This document shows, piece after piece, positions 27,181 to 36,479 of a DNA stretch of 64,000 nucleotides. The notes beneath the pieces are model-generated. The model did no database searches and had not been told where the DNA came from. It was given only the letters and a program-made list of their open reading frames with translations. Source of the DNA: Tistrella bauzanensis (GTDB lineage: Bacteria; Pseudomonadota; Alphaproteobacteria; Tistrellales; Tistrellaceae); assembly GCF_014636235.1 (NCBI RefSeq), contig NZ_BMDZ01000010.1, forward strand, positions 36,862 through 100,861. Reading direction: 5' to 3'. Position 1 is the stretch's first letter, and each line of letters opens with the position of its first letter. The position numbers and the translations under genes were made by a program.

Positions 27181-29226
27181 ATGACCAAGTCTGTCACCCC
27201 GGATATCTCCCCCCGGCGCTGGCGGGTCGGCATCGACATCGGCGGCACCTTCACCGATGTGGTTGCGATCGACACCGCGAGCGGTGAACGCCGTCTCGCC
27301 AAGGTGCCGACGGTGCCGTCGGCTCCGTTGAGCGGGTTGGTCGCGGCGCTGGAGGCGGTGGGCCTCGGCTGGCCGCAGGTCAGTGAACTGGTCCATGGCA
27401 CGACCCTGGTCACCAATGCGCTGGTCGAGGGCAAGACCGCGCCGGTCGCCCTGGTGACCACACTGGGCTTCGAGGATGTGCTGTCGATCGCCCGGCAGAG
27501 CCGCCACACCCTGTATGATCTGGCGACCCTGCCGCGGCTGCCGGCCGATGTGCCGCCGGAATGCTGTTTCGGCTTCGATGAACGGGTCGATGCCCAGGGC
27601 ACCGTGCTGAAGGCGCCGACCACGGCCGAGATCGAGCGGGTGGCCCAGGCGGTGAAGGCCTCGGGCGCGGGTGCCGTCGCCGTGGCGCTGCTGCACGCCT
27701 ATGCCGAGCCCGCCCATGAAGCGGCGCTGGGGGCACGGCTGCGCGACCTGATGCCGCATGTCTCGCTGTCGCATGAGGTCAGCCCCGAGGCGCGCGAATA
27801 TGAACGCACGCTGACGACCGTGTTGAATGCCGGCGTGATGCCGCTGGCCTCGACCTATGTCGAGCGGCTGGGCGGCCATGTGCCCGAGGGCACCCATGTG
27901 CATCTGTTTCACTCCGCCGGCGGCATGACCTCGCTTGCGGCCGCCCGGGCACGGCCGCTCTCGCTGGCGATGTCGGGTCCGGCGGCAGGTGCCGCCGCCG
28001 CCGCCGGTGCGGCGGCTCAGGCAGAGATCGCCCGCGCGCTCGCCTTCGACATGGGCGGCACCACAACCGATGTGTCGCTGATCGTCGATGGCGTCGTCGA
28101 GATCGCAAGCAACCGCAAGCTGGCCGGCCGGCCGGTGCGCCAACCGATGGTGGCGATCGAATCGATCGGCGCCGGTGGCGGGTCGATCGTGCGTTCGGCC
28201 CATGGCGGGCTGACCATCGGCCCGGACAGCGCCGGCGCCGATCCGGGACCGGCGGTCTATGCCCGTGGCGGCGCCCGGCCGACCATCACGGATGCCAATG
28301 CCCTGCTGGGCTATCTGGATCCGAACCGGGTTCTCGGCGGCTCGATCCGGCTGGATCTGGACGCGGCGGCCAAGGTTCTGGCGCCGATCGGTCAGGCGCT
28401 GGGGCGTGACACGGCAGGCACAGCCCTTGGCGTGGTTCAGGTCGCCAATGCGGTGATGGCGCGCGCGCTGCGGCGGGTGACGGTGGAGCGGGGCGTGGAT
28501 ATCCGCGGCTGCACGCTGATCGCCTTTGGCGGCGCCGGGCCGATGCATGCCTGCGGGCTCGCGCGCGAAGTGGGCATCGATCATATTCTGGTGCCGGGGG
28601 TGTCGGGCGGGTTCTCGGCCTATGGCTGCATCGCCGCCGAACCATCCTTCACCATGCAGCGCACGGTGCGCCTGAAGCGCAGCGACTGGTCCGAGGCGCG
28701 GTTCGATGCCGCACTGGCCGATCTGCGCGATCAGGCGGCGACGCCGCTGGTCGAGGCGGGCTTCGATCCCGCCCGGATGGAGGCCGCGGAAGTCGCCCTG
28801 CTGCGCTATGTCGGCCAGTCGGATGCGGTCGAGGTGCCGGTTGCCGGCATGCGCGGCGCCGACGACATCACCGCGGCTTTCCACGAAGCGCATGTCCGGC
28901 TCTATGGCTATGCCACCGACGAACCGTGGGAAGTGGAATCGATCCGTGTGCGGGCCTCGGTGCCGGCGGTGGCGATCGCCGATGCGCCGGTGACGGCGGC
29001 GGGCGAGACCGACGACCTGCCGGTCAACAGCCGCAATATCTGCTGGTTCGAAGGCTCAGGGCCGGTCGATACGCCGCGGATCGATCGCGAGCGCCTGGGC
29101 GTGGATGTCCGCGTTCAGGGGCCGGCGATCATTGAGGACGCGGTGTCGACCGTGGTGGTGGAGCCGGGGGCCGTCGCCTGGGCCGACCGGTTCGGTCATC
29201 TGCATATCCGTCTGACTGGGAGCTGA
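27181..29226 (+). CDS. hyuA: Hydantoinase/oxoprolinase subunit A (HyuA, N-methylhydantoinase A type)
   Basis: This 681-residue ATP-dependent lactam-opening subunit is of the HyuA/5-oxoprolinase family. The N-terminal actin-like phosphate loop is GIDIGGTFTDVV, the second is AFDMGGTTTDVSLI, and SIGAGGGSIV and IAFGGAGPMHACGLA are further family signatures. The ATG at 27181 starts the conserved region. It is followed five bases later by hyuB, its obligate partner. Known members hydrolyse N-methylhydantoin, hydantoins, 5-oxoproline or related lactams, or carboxylate ketones (acetone/acetophenone carboxylases), so the substrate is uncertain. Context points to ring opening of a nitrogen heterocycle upstream of transamination. 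Confidence 0.9.
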   Translation: MTKSVTPDISPRRWRVGIDIGGTFTDVVAIDTASGERRLAKVPTVPSAPLSGLVAALEAVGLGWPQVSELVHGTTLVTNALVEGKTAPVALVTTLGFEDVLSIARQSRHTLYDLATLPRLPADVPPECCFGFDERVDAQGTVLKAPTTAEIERVAQAVKASGAGAVAVALLHAYAEPAHEAALGARLRDLMPHVSLSHEVSPEAREYERTLTTVLNAGVMPLASTYVERLGGHVPEGTHVHLFHSAGGMTSLAAARARPLSLAMSGPAAGAAAAAGAAAQAEIARALAFDMGGTTTDVSLIVDGVVEIASNRKLAGRPVRQPMVAIESIGAGGGSIVRSAHGGLTIGPDSAGADPGPAVYARGGARPTITDANALLGYLDPNRVLGGSIRLDLDAAAKVLAPIGQALGRDTAGTALGVVQVANAVMARALRRVTVERGVDIRGCTLIAFGGAGPMHACGLAREVGIDHILVPGVSGGFSAYGCIAAEPSFTMQRTVRLKRSDWSEARFDAALADLRDQAATPLVEAGFDPARMEAAEVALLRYVGQSDAVEVPVAGMRGADDITAAFHEAHVRLYGYATDEPWEVESIRVRASVPAVAIADAPVTAAGETDDLPVNSRNICWFEGSGPVDTPRIDRERLGVDVRVQGPAIIEDAVSTVVVEPGAVAWADRFGHLHIRLTGS

Positions 29227-29231
29227 GGGCC

Positions 29232-30827
29232 ATGAGCGTCGATCCCTTCATTGTCGAGATCATCCGCAACGCCCTGACCTCGGCGGCCGAGGAAATGTCG
29301 CTGGTGGTGATGCGTTCGGCCCGGTCGCCGCTGCTGCGCGAGGCGGGCGACCTGTCATCGGCCCTGACCGACCATCGTGGCGGGCTGATCGCCCAGGGCC
29401 ATGACGTGCCGGTGCATCTGGGCGTGATGGCCTTCACCATCCAGGCCTTCCTGGCCCGCGTGCCGGCCGAAAGGCTGCGGCCGGGCGATGTCTGGATCCT
29501 GAACCTGCCGGATGTCGGCGGCAATCATCTGCCCGACGTCAAGGTGATCCGGCCGGTCTTCGCCGGCGACCGGCTGCTGGCCTTTGCAGTGCAGCTGGCC
29601 CATTGGGCGGATATCGGCGGTGCCGCACCGGGCAGCTATTATGCCGCGGCGACCGATGCCTGGATGGAAGGCATGCGCATCCCGCCCACCCGGATCTTCG
29701 CCGATGACAAACCCGATGACGAGAAGATCGGGCTGATCCTGGCCAATGTCCGGGGTGCCGCCGAACGGGAAGGCGATCTGCTGGCGCAGGTGGCGGCCAC
29801 CCGGGTCGCCGGTCGGCGGATTCAGGAAATCGTCGAGCGTCATGGCGCCGATACCGTCGCCGAGGCGATGGCAGCCCTTCAGGATATCTCGGAAGCCCAG
29901 ATGCGCGCGGCGATCACCGCGTTGCCGGATGGCGTTTATGAGGGTGTCGACTATCTGGATGATGGCGGCCCCGGCGACCGGCCGGTGGCGATCCGGGTCC
30001 GGGTGGAGATTTCGGGCGACCGGGCGCATTTCGACTGGTCGGGCACCGACGACGCGATCGCCGGCCCGTTGAACACCACGCCGTCGATTGCCGGTGCGGC
30101 GGTGTTCTATGTGGTCAAGGCGCTGGCTGGATCGGCGATCCAGCCCAATGGCGGCTGCTATCGCCCACTTGAGATCGTCACCCGCCCGGGCTCGGTGCTC
30201 GATCCCGGCCCCGACAAGCCGGTGGTCGGCGGCAATCACGAGACCTCGCAGCGTGCGGTCGATGCCCTGTTCAAGGCCTTCGAGCCGGTGCTGGGCGAGC
30301 GGATGACCGCCGGTGGCAACACCTCCGCCGGCTTGCTGATCTTCAGCGGCCCCGGCCCGAACGGACGCTGGGCAACCTTCTATGAACCCCATGGCGGTGG
30401 CGAGGGTGCGCGCATCGACCGTGATGGCATGAGTGTGGTCCGCGTTCATCTCACCAATGTGATGAACACCCCGGTCGAGGTGATCGAGGCCGAATATCTG
30501 CTGCGCCTGGAACGCCAGACGTTGCGCCACGGGTCGGGCGGGGCCGGCCGCCACAAGGGTGGCGAGGGGCAGGTGCGGATCTATGAGGTGCTGGGCGATG
30601 GCATCTCGCTGACCACCATGTTCGAACGCCGCATCGTGCCGCCCTATGGGCTGCGTGGGGGTGCCGATGGCGCACCGGCGCGCGCAACCCTGGTGTCGGT
30701 CGATGGCCGGCGCACGGATCTGCCGGGCAAAGCGAACGTGCCGTTGAAGCGCGGCGACAAGGTGATCTTCGAAACTCCCGGCGGCGGCGGCTATGGCCCT
30801 GCCTCCGGGATTGCGGCAGCGGAATAA
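29232..30827 (+). CDS. hyuB: Hydantoinase/oxoprolinase subunit B (HyuB)
   Basis: A 531-residue HyuB-type subunit. It begins VDPFIVEIIRNALTSAAEEM, followed by SPLLREAGDLSSAL and the family motif DVWILNLPDVGGNHLPD. Late signatures are HGSGGAGRHKGGEG and the C-terminal TPGGGGYG. GAGGG precedes the ATG. It works with HyuA in ATP-dependent hydrolysis or carboxylation. It is the last gene of the operon, followed by a strong terminator at 30929. Confidence 0.91.
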   Translation: MSVDPFIVEIIRNALTSAAEEMSLVVMRSARSPLLREAGDLSSALTDHRGGLIAQGHDVPVHLGVMAFTIQAFLARVPAERLRPGDVWILNLPDVGGNHLPDVKVIRPVFAGDRLLAFAVQLAHWADIGGAAPGSYYAAATDAWMEGMRIPPTRIFADDKPDDEKIGLILANVRGAAEREGDLLAQVAATRVAGRRIQEIVERHGADTVAEAMAALQDISEAQMRAAITALPDGVYEGVDYLDDGGPGDRPVAIRVRVEISGDRAHFDWSGTDDAIAGPLNTTPSIAGAAVFYVVKALAGSAIQPNGGCYRPLEIVTRPGSVLDPGPDKPVVGGNHETSQRAVDALFKAFEPVLGERMTAGGNTSAGLLIFSGPGPNGRWATFYEPHGGGEGARIDRDGMSVVRVHLTNVMNTPVEVIEAEYLLRLERQTLRHGSGGAGRHKGGEGQVRIYEVLGDGISLTTMFERRIVPPYGLRGGADGAPARATLVSVDGRRTDLPGKANVPLKRGDKVIFETPGGGGYGPASGIAAAE

Positions 30828-30928
30828 GGGCACGCTCCTCCCCGGTCATGTCCGATCCAGACGCTGCTGCCGCGCATCCGTGGGGAGAGATGGCCTCCTC
30901 CCCCCCCAGATCCTCGCGGATGCGACAT

Positions 30929-30963
30929 CCCCCCGCACATGGCGACATGTGCGGGGGGTTTTT
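30929..30963 (+). terminator. Strong rho-independent terminator after hyuB
   Basis: CCCCCCGCACATG (30929-30941) and CATGTGCGGGGGG (30946-30958) form a perfect 13-bp stem closed by a GCGA tetraloop of GNRA type, followed by five T (30959-30963). It ends the aminotransferase-hyuAB unit. Confidence 0.92.
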
Positions 30964-31101
30964 CGTTCAGGCCGTCAGGGTCGTGCTCCGGTGCGGGGTG
31001 CGCCTGCGGACATATCGATCGGCCATGTCACATTCACGGCCACCGGCGCGTCTTAAGGATGATGCCCCCCGCATCGGACACCGAGATGGATGGAGACGAC
31101 G

Positions 31102-31566
31102 ATGACACCGCGCCTGGAAAACCACATGACAGCCGCTCCCGCCGGGATCAAGGCGATGGTCGCCCTTGAGACCAGCATCAGGGCGAGCGGTCTTGAACAT
31201 GCGCTGCTCGAACTGGTGAAGCTGCGCGCCTCGCAGATCAATGGCTGCGCCTTCTGCATTCATATGCACGCGACCGACATGCGCCGGGCCGGCGAGGCCG
31301 AAATGCGGCTGCACATGCTGAATGCGTGGCGGGAGTCGACGCTCTATACCCCGCGCGAACGCGCGGCGCTGGCCTGGACCGAGGCGCTGACCAATCTTGC
31401 CGCCACCGGCGCGCCGGATGCCGATTACGATCTGGTCAAGGCGGCGTTCACCCCGGCCGAACAGGTCAACCTGACGCTCGCCATCGGTGCCATCAATGTA
31501 TGGAACCGTTTGCAGGTTGGCTTCCGCGCCGCGCATGCCGAGGGCGGCCCGCTCGATCCGGCGTGA
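31102..31566 (+). CDS. AhpD-like carboxymuconolactone-decarboxylase-family protein
   Basis: A 154-residue alkylhydroperoxidase-D-like protein. The redox motif CAFCIHMH (CxxC followed by the conserved His) follows LLELVKLRASQING. AlkylhydroperoxidaseD-core helices follow (ERAALAWTEALTNLA, then FTPAEQVNLTLAIGAINVWNR). The ATG at 31102 has GGAG six bases upstream; an ATG at 31090 is less well placed. Members reduce peroxides together with a thiol carrier. The gene stands alone between a strong terminator and a perfect palindrome, so it is probably a single-gene unit. Confidence 0.9.
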   Translation: MTPRLENHMTAAPAGIKAMVALETSIRASGLEHALLELVKLRASQINGCAFCIHMHATDMRRAGEAEMRLHMLNAWRESTLYTPRERAALAWTEALTNLAATGAPDADYDLVKAAFTPAEQVNLTLAIGAINVWNRLQVGFRAAHAEGGPLDPA

Positions 31567-31594
31567 TCCGCGTTGGAAATTGATCTGGACTGGA

Positions 31595-31634
31595 GATGGG
31601 GCCGGCCTGAACGATCGTTCAGGCCGGCCCCATC
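31595..31634. terminator. 40-bp perfect palindrome between convergent genes (bidirectional terminator)
   Basis: The sequence is its own reverse complement over 40 bases: GATGGGGCCGGCCTGAACGA followed directly by its inverse. It lies between the convergent AhpD-like and TonB-receptor genes. There is no T-tract, but the position and stem length fit a bidirectional stop. Confidence 0.75.
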
Positions 31635-31637
31635 GGG

Positions 31638-34346
31638 TCAGAACTTCAACGTCGCCGAGGCATAGATCGTGCGGCCCGGGCCCGGCTGCTGGACCAGGCT
31701 CAACGGGTCGACATAATAGCGGTCGGTGAGGTTCTGCACCCGGATGCCGGTCGTGAGGTTGTCGGTCACCTCAAGTTCGGCGAACAGATCGACCAGGGTA
31801 TAGGGCTTCCAGTCGATCATGGAAATGAACTGCGAGGCACCCTGCGCTGTGACGTCGCCATGGCCGATGGCGCGGGCGCCGATATGGGATGCGCGACCGC
31901 CGATGGTCAGGGCATCGTCGAACAGGCGCTGCGACAGCATCAGATCGACCATGTATTCGGGCGGTACCTGATTGGTGGCGTAATCGGCATAGAGCGACTT
32001 GTTGCCGCAACTGTCCGACGTCCGGCAGAATTCCACATCCAGATAATAATTGGCATTGAGTTCGGCGGTGAAGCCGTCGATTTCATAGCGGCCCGAGAAT
32101 TCCAGCCCCGAGAAATGGGCCTGGTCGATGTTGTGGATGTGCAGGCCCGATACGCCGTTCACCGTATACCATTCGCGGGCGATATAATCCGATACCGTCC
32201 AGTCGAAGACGCCGAACTTGGCCATCGCCTGATCGCCATCGGTGAGCACCCGGTTCTGGCGGTGATTGACCCCCAGTTCCCAGTTCCGCGACCGCTCGGG
32301 CACCAGAGCCTTGTTCACATTCATCGTGAAGGCCGACACCGACTCGATGATGCTGGGCATCCGCAGCGCATCCGACCAGTTGACATAGAACTGCGTGTCC
32401 TTGAACGGCTCGACCGTCACGCCCAGCGCCGGGCTGAAGCCGCCATCGTCCAGCGCATTGTCATACGCATAGCCCGGCCGGGCCAGTTCCGGCTCGTTGC
32501 GGTCCTCCGACCAGAAATGCTGATAGCGCAGGCCGCCATTGACGGTCAGCCAGTCGATCGGCTGCCATGCCGCCTTCACGAAGCCGGCGGCCTCCTGCCG
32601 GCTGCCGTCGCGTAGATCGAGCCAGCTTTCCAGTTCCGGCGTATAGGCGCTGGGCCGGGTATCCTCGTTCTGATACGACAGACCATAGGTCAGCCCCAGC
32701 GACCCCATGCCGGTGTCGAGCCGGGAGGCATTGATGACGTCGGCGCCCCACATCACCGTGTCCGATCCGGTGCGGTAATTCGCCGGCAGACCGAAATCCT
32801 CGGGCTTCGGGAACAGCACCTGACTGCGGCGCGGGTTGCGCATTTCGAGCCTGGTCTGCCAGAGGCCGGCCTTCAGGTCGATAAGCTCGCCATCATCCGG
32901 CAGCCAGCGGTATTTCAGCGAGTAAGCGTCGACCTTGGCGCCGGCGGTCTGGTCCTGCTGAACGGCCCGGCCGCGCTCGCTGGTCAGGCGCGAGGCCAGA
33001 AGGTCGCCGGCCTCGCTGTTGAAGCCGTTATAGCCAAGCTGGATGCTGTGTTCATCGCCCAGACGCAGCGTGCCCTTGGCCAGCCAGGATTTGGTCTCAA
33101 GCTGGGTGTTCAGAACCTCTTCGCCGGCGCGATAATTGGCGATGCCGCCATTCTCGATATAGTCGGTATAATCCGTGCCCGGACAATAGCCGCTGGCGTA
33201 GCAGTATTCGCGCGGGCCGGTGCTGACCGGATCGGCTGCCGGGCCATGTTCACCTGCATGATAATTGCCCTGGCGACGATAGGCATAGCCGACCACCAGA
33301 TCGATGCGGTCTTCCTTCAGGGCGGCAACCACACTGCCTGACCCGCTGGTCGGCTCCAGCAGCGATGGCCGGTCCATGCCGGCGGCGCTGGATGTGGCGA
33401 CCGGCTCGGCATTGGGCGAGTTCGGCCAGGCATAGCCGCCGCGCTGGCCGGTGCTGGGCGAGGCGGTGTTGGTGCCGAAACCGCCCTTCAGGCGGATACC
33501 CAGGGTCTCGCCTTCCGAGACGATGTCATCCGCCCCCAGCGTGGTCATGGCCACCGTGCCGGCGATGCCGCTGGATGCCACGTCCGATCCCCTGGTGATG
33601 TCGATGCCGGCCAGGAAATCCGGGTCGACGAAGCTCCGGTTCGATACGCCCTGATAGCCCTGATACACGGTCACCGCATTCGAGGTGCCGTCGACGGTGA
33701 CGGCGACCCGGCCCATGCCCTGCATGCCGCGGATATTGACGTCGATCGAGCCGGCGCCGTTGCGGGCCTCGCCCGACATCACGCCGGGCACGCCACGGAA
33801 CATGTCGGCCGGGCTGCTGCCGCGATAGCGTTCGATCGTCTCGGCCGGAACATAGCTCTTCGGTGCCGCCGTCTCGTAGATCTGCGCCGCGCGGCCGGTG
33901 GCGCCCGACACCACCAGCGGCCCCAGATGTTCCGGCGACAATCCAGCGGCGTCGTCCGGCGCCGCCATGATGATGACCGCATCGCCGCTGAGCCGGTGGG
34001 TCAGCCCGGTTCCGGCCAGCAGGCGGCGGAGCGCGTCGTCATCGTTGAAGTCGCCGTGCAGCGCCGGCGCCATCTTATCGCGCAGCAATCCGGCATCGGC
34101 GATGATCTGCCGCCGGCTGGTTTCCGAGAACCGCAGCAGGGCCGCGGATAATGGCTGGGCGTCGATGGCGAATGGCCGTGCGGTGTCCTGGACCTGCGCG
34201 CGCGCCGGCATCGGCATCAGCGCCGCGACCGGCAGCACCGTGCCGGTCAGCAGGATGATCAGCATGGCGCGTGTGCCCTGTGCCGCGGCCGGGGTCCGGG
34301 GGGTGCTGCCGGTGGCTCGATGATGGGTCTGACGATTTGCCCGCAC
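31638..34346 (-). CDS. TonB-dependent outer-membrane receptor with STN signalling domain, HasR-like (heme/iron)
   Basis: A 902-residue receptor. A long signal peptide (to about residue 51, PARAQ) is followed by an STN domain (about 57-125, with FAIDAQPLSAALLRFSE), a plug (about 155-275, with DMFRGVPGVMSGEARN and SIDVNIRGMQGMGRVAVTVD) and a beta barrel ending in the aromatic ASATLKF. The plug resembles HasR-type heme/hemophore receptors. The STN domain implies signalling through an anti-sigma FecR to a FecI sigma factor, both encoded 1-3 kb away. The GTG start has AGGAAGGA at proper spacing. Iron or heme uptake is strongly suggested; the exact ligand is inferred. Confidence 0.88.
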   Translation of the reverse strand: MRANRQTHHRATGSTPRTPAAAQGTRAMLIILLTGTVLPVAALMPMPARAQVQDTARPFAIDAQPLSAALLRFSETSRRQIIADAGLLRDKMAPALHGDFNDDDALRRLLAGTGLTHRLSGDAVIIMAAPDDAAGLSPEHLGPLVVSGATGRAAQIYETAAPKSYVPAETIERYRGSSPADMFRGVPGVMSGEARNGAGSIDVNIRGMQGMGRVAVTVDGTSNAVTVYQGYQGVSNRSFVDPDFLAGIDITRGSDVASSGIAGTVAMTTLGADDIVSEGETLGIRLKGGFGTNTASPSTGQRGGYAWPNSPNAEPVATSSAAGMDRPSLLEPTSGSGSVVAALKEDRIDLVVGYAYRRQGNYHAGEHGPAADPVSTGPREYCYASGYCPGTDYTDYIENGGIANYRAGEEVLNTQLETKSWLAKGTLRLGDEHSIQLGYNGFNSEAGDLLASRLTSERGRAVQQDQTAGAKVDAYSLKYRWLPDDGELIDLKAGLWQTRLEMRNPRRSQVLFPKPEDFGLPANYRTGSDTVMWGADVINASRLDTGMGSLGLTYGLSYQNEDTRPSAYTPELESWLDLRDGSRQEAAGFVKAAWQPIDWLTVNGGLRYQHFWSEDRNEPELARPGYAYDNALDDGGFSPALGVTVEPFKDTQFYVNWSDALRMPSIIESVSAFTMNVNKALVPERSRNWELGVNHRQNRVLTDGDQAMAKFGVFDWTVSDYIAREWYTVNGVSGLHIHNIDQAHFSGLEFSGRYEIDGFTAELNANYYLDVEFCRTSDSCGNKSLYADYATNQVPPEYMVDLMLSQRLFDDALTIGGRASHIGARAIGHGDVTAQGASQFISMIDWKPYTLVDLFAELEVTDNLTTGIRVQNLTDRYYVDPLSLVQQPGPGRTIYASATLKF

Positions 34347-34562
34347 GGGGTCGATCCTTCCTGGTCTGATGCCTCATGGCTGGCCGTTGCTGCGGCCTTC
34401 ATTAAGGTCAGACACCCGGCAGGGCCGGGGTAATGACTGGCGGGTGCAAAAAAGCGCGGCGGTGGCGGTGGGGCGATGCGGGCTCGTATCCATGGCTCGT
34501 CACAGGCTATGCTGAAAGCCCGCCCCATGATGGCGACCCAATCTGATGAAAGGGCATGCGCG

Positions 34563-35456
34563 GTGCCGAGCCTTGCCAGCCGTCTTCTGCCGCAGCTCAT
34601 CGCCCTGACCGGGGCGAAACGTCTGTTCTCGGACCCTGAAAAGACCGCGCGCAGCATCGAGGACAGCCGTCTGAGGCCCAGCGCCTTCGGGCCGCCGAAG
34701 CGGCTGGAGCGCCGGGTGCGGATCTCGGTCGACCATGACAGCGGCTGGCCGGTCTATCGCGTGGCGCCGCTGGGGCAGTCGTCGGGGCAGTACGTGGTCT
34801 ATGCCCATGGCGGCGCCTGGATCCGGGAAATTCACCCGCTGCAATGGCGGCTGGCGGCGACATTGGCCCGGCAGAGCGGTGCCACCATCATCGTGCCGAT
34901 CTATCCGCTGGCACCGCGCGGCACGGCGGGCGTGGTGGTGCCGGTGATGGCCGATATGCTCGCCGATCTGATCGGGCAGCATGGTGCCGGGCGGGTCAGT
35001 GCGCTGGGCGATTCGGCCGGTGGCCAGATCATGCTGTCGGCGGCCCTGCTGCTGCGCGAGCGAGGCGCACCGGCGCTGCGCCACACCATCCTGATCTCGC
35101 CGGCGCTGGACCTGACCATGGCCAATCCGGAGGTCGACCATGTCGAACCGCAGGATCCATGGCTAGCGCGGGCCGGCATCCGGACCGCGATCGAGCATTG
35201 GCGCGGCATGCTTGCGCTCGACCACATGCTGGTCAGCCCGCTGTTTTCGGATCTGAGCGGGCTGGGTGGCCTGACCATCTTCAGCGGCATGCGCGACATC
35301 ACCAATCCCGACACCCGGTTGCTGGTGGCCAAGGCACGTGCGGCCGGTGTCGCGGTCGACTATCACGAGGCGCCGGGCCTGATCCATGTCTATCCGCTGC
35401 TGCCCTGTCCGGAAGGCCGCGCCGCCCGGCAGGTGATGATCGATCTGCTGCGATAG
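34563..35456 (+). CDS. Alpha/beta-hydrolase (HSL/esterase type)
   Basis: An esterase-like hydrolase of the hormone-sensitive-lipase group. The oxyanion motif HGGAW, nucleophile elbow GDSAGG (family GDSAG) and catalytic histidine in LIHVYPLL are present, and an acid residue is likely in the MRDITNPDT segment. Length is 297 residues from the GTG at 34563, which has AAAGGG eight bases upstream. An ATG at 34476 would add 29 residues that look non-conserved. It is oddly placed, on the plus strand between the TonB receptor and the fecR/fecI pair, all on the minus strand. An esterase there could hydrolyse an ester siderophore, but this is speculation. Confidence 0.8.
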   Translation: MPSLASRLLPQLIALTGAKRLFSDPEKTARSIEDSRLRPSAFGPPKRLERRVRISVDHDSGWPVYRVAPLGQSSGQYVVYAHGGAWIREIHPLQWRLAATLARQSGATIIVPIYPLAPRGTAGVVVPVMADMLADLIGQHGAGRVSALGDSAGGQIMLSAALLLRERGAPALRHTILISPALDLTMANPEVDHVEPQDPWLARAGIRTAIEHWRGMLALDHMLVSPLFSDLSGLGGLTIFSGMRDITNPDTRLLVAKARAAGVAVDYHEAPGLIHVYPLLPCPEGRAARQVMIDLLR

Positions 35457-35466
35457 CGCCGGGCGG

Positions 35467-35500
35467 CATCGGGCACGCGATGCGACATCGGGCACGCGAT
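35467..35500 (+). repeat. Tandem 15-bp direct repeat
   Basis: CATCGGGCACGCGAT occurs at 35467-35481 and 35486-35500, a 19-bp period, between the convergent hydrolase and fecR-like genes. The second copy touches the fecR stop codon. Confidence 0.7.
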
Positions 35501-36456
35501 CAGGCCGATCTCACCACGACCAGCCCGGCCATGCGATACATCCGGACCGGCAGGGTTTCGCCGATGATGGCGAGGGCCCGGTCGATATCGGTCAGGTCGA
35601 ACACCGCGGTCACCGTCAGGGCCGCCGCCCGGCGGTCGGCGAGCAGGATCGGCCCGTGGCGATGGCGGCCGAGGTCGTCGAGCACCTCGGCAAGCGGCAC
35701 ATCCTCGAACACGATCCGGTCGTGGCGCCAGGCGAGCACGTCTTCAGGTGTCCGCCGCAGGGCGCGCTGCATGCCCTGGTCGGTGAAGCGGACATCCTGG
35801 CGCGGCGCCACCGTGAACGGGGCAGCCATATCGGGCATCACCGTGATCTCGCCGTCGATCGCGTAGACGGTCGAGGCCCGGGCACGTGCGCGCAGATCGA
35901 AGCCGGCGCGTGTGGTGGCGACAAGCCCCTGTGCGGTGCGCGCCACGAAGGGGCGCGGATCGGGCATCGGCTGAAACCAGCCTTCGCCATCATGCAGAGT
36001 GACGGCGCGCCGCTGGCCGGTATAGCGGATCGACAGCGCCGAGCGACTGGCGAGTTCGACCCGGCTGCCATCGGGCAATGTCAGCATCCGCCGCTCCGCC
36101 ACCCCGGTCGTCGCATCGGCCAGCAGGCGTGCGGGCGACACGAGTTGCGAGCCGGCGGCGCCCGCCACCAGAACCGCGCCGCCGGTCAGCACCGCACGGC
36201 GGCTGATCCGGCGCCCATCCGACCTGCGCCCATCCGACATGCGCCCGCCCGCCATGGCGTCATAGGAGGGCTTGACCGCATCGAAGCGCGCCCACAGCGC
36301 TTCCGCGCGTGCATAGGCGTCGGCACGCCGCTCATGCCCGGCAAGCCATCTGGCGAAGGCGTCACGATCTGCGTGGGCGACCGGTTCCTCTTTCATCAGC
36401 AGGAACCATTTCAGAGCCTCGGCCTGCTCGCGGTCGTGGGCGCTGTCATCGGTCAT
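35500..36456 (-). CDS. FecR-type transmembrane anti-sigma factor
   Basis: About 318 residues. The N-terminal cytoplasmic DUF4880 part is EALKWFLLMKEEPV and FARWLAGHERRADAYARAEALW, then a single membrane segment follows arginines (RRISRRAVLTGGAVLVAGAAG). The periplasmic FecR domain contains RRMLTLPDGSRVELASRSAL and GEGWFQPMPDPRPFVA, with a C-terminal STN-like tail. The start is either the ATG at 36456 (AGGA upstream) or the GTG at 36483, which would overlap the sigma gene by four bases. It should bind the STN domain of the receptor and control the FecI-type sigma factor. Confidence 0.9.
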   Translation of the reverse strand: MTDDSAHDREQAEALKWFLLMKEEPVAHADRDAFARWLAGHERRADAYARAEALWARFDAVKPSYDAMAGGRMSDGRRSDGRRISRRAVLTGGAVLVAGAAGSQLVSPARLLADATTGVAERRMLTLPDGSRVELASRSALSIRYTGQRRAVTLHDGEGWFQPMPDPRPFVARTAQGLVATTRAGFDLRARARASTVYAIDGEITVMPDMAAPFTVAPRQDVRFTDQGMQRALRRTPEDVLAWRHDRIVFEDVPLAEVLDDLGRHRHGPILLADRRAAALTVTAVFDLTDIDRALAIIGETLPVRMYRMAGLVVVRSA

Positions 36457-36479
36457 GCCGCGGCCATCCTGATCCGGGG

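Noticed and set aside
35457-35499. Short spacer-like repeats as a second CRISPR
   Set aside because: Only two 15-bp repeats with a 4-bp gap; no array structure.
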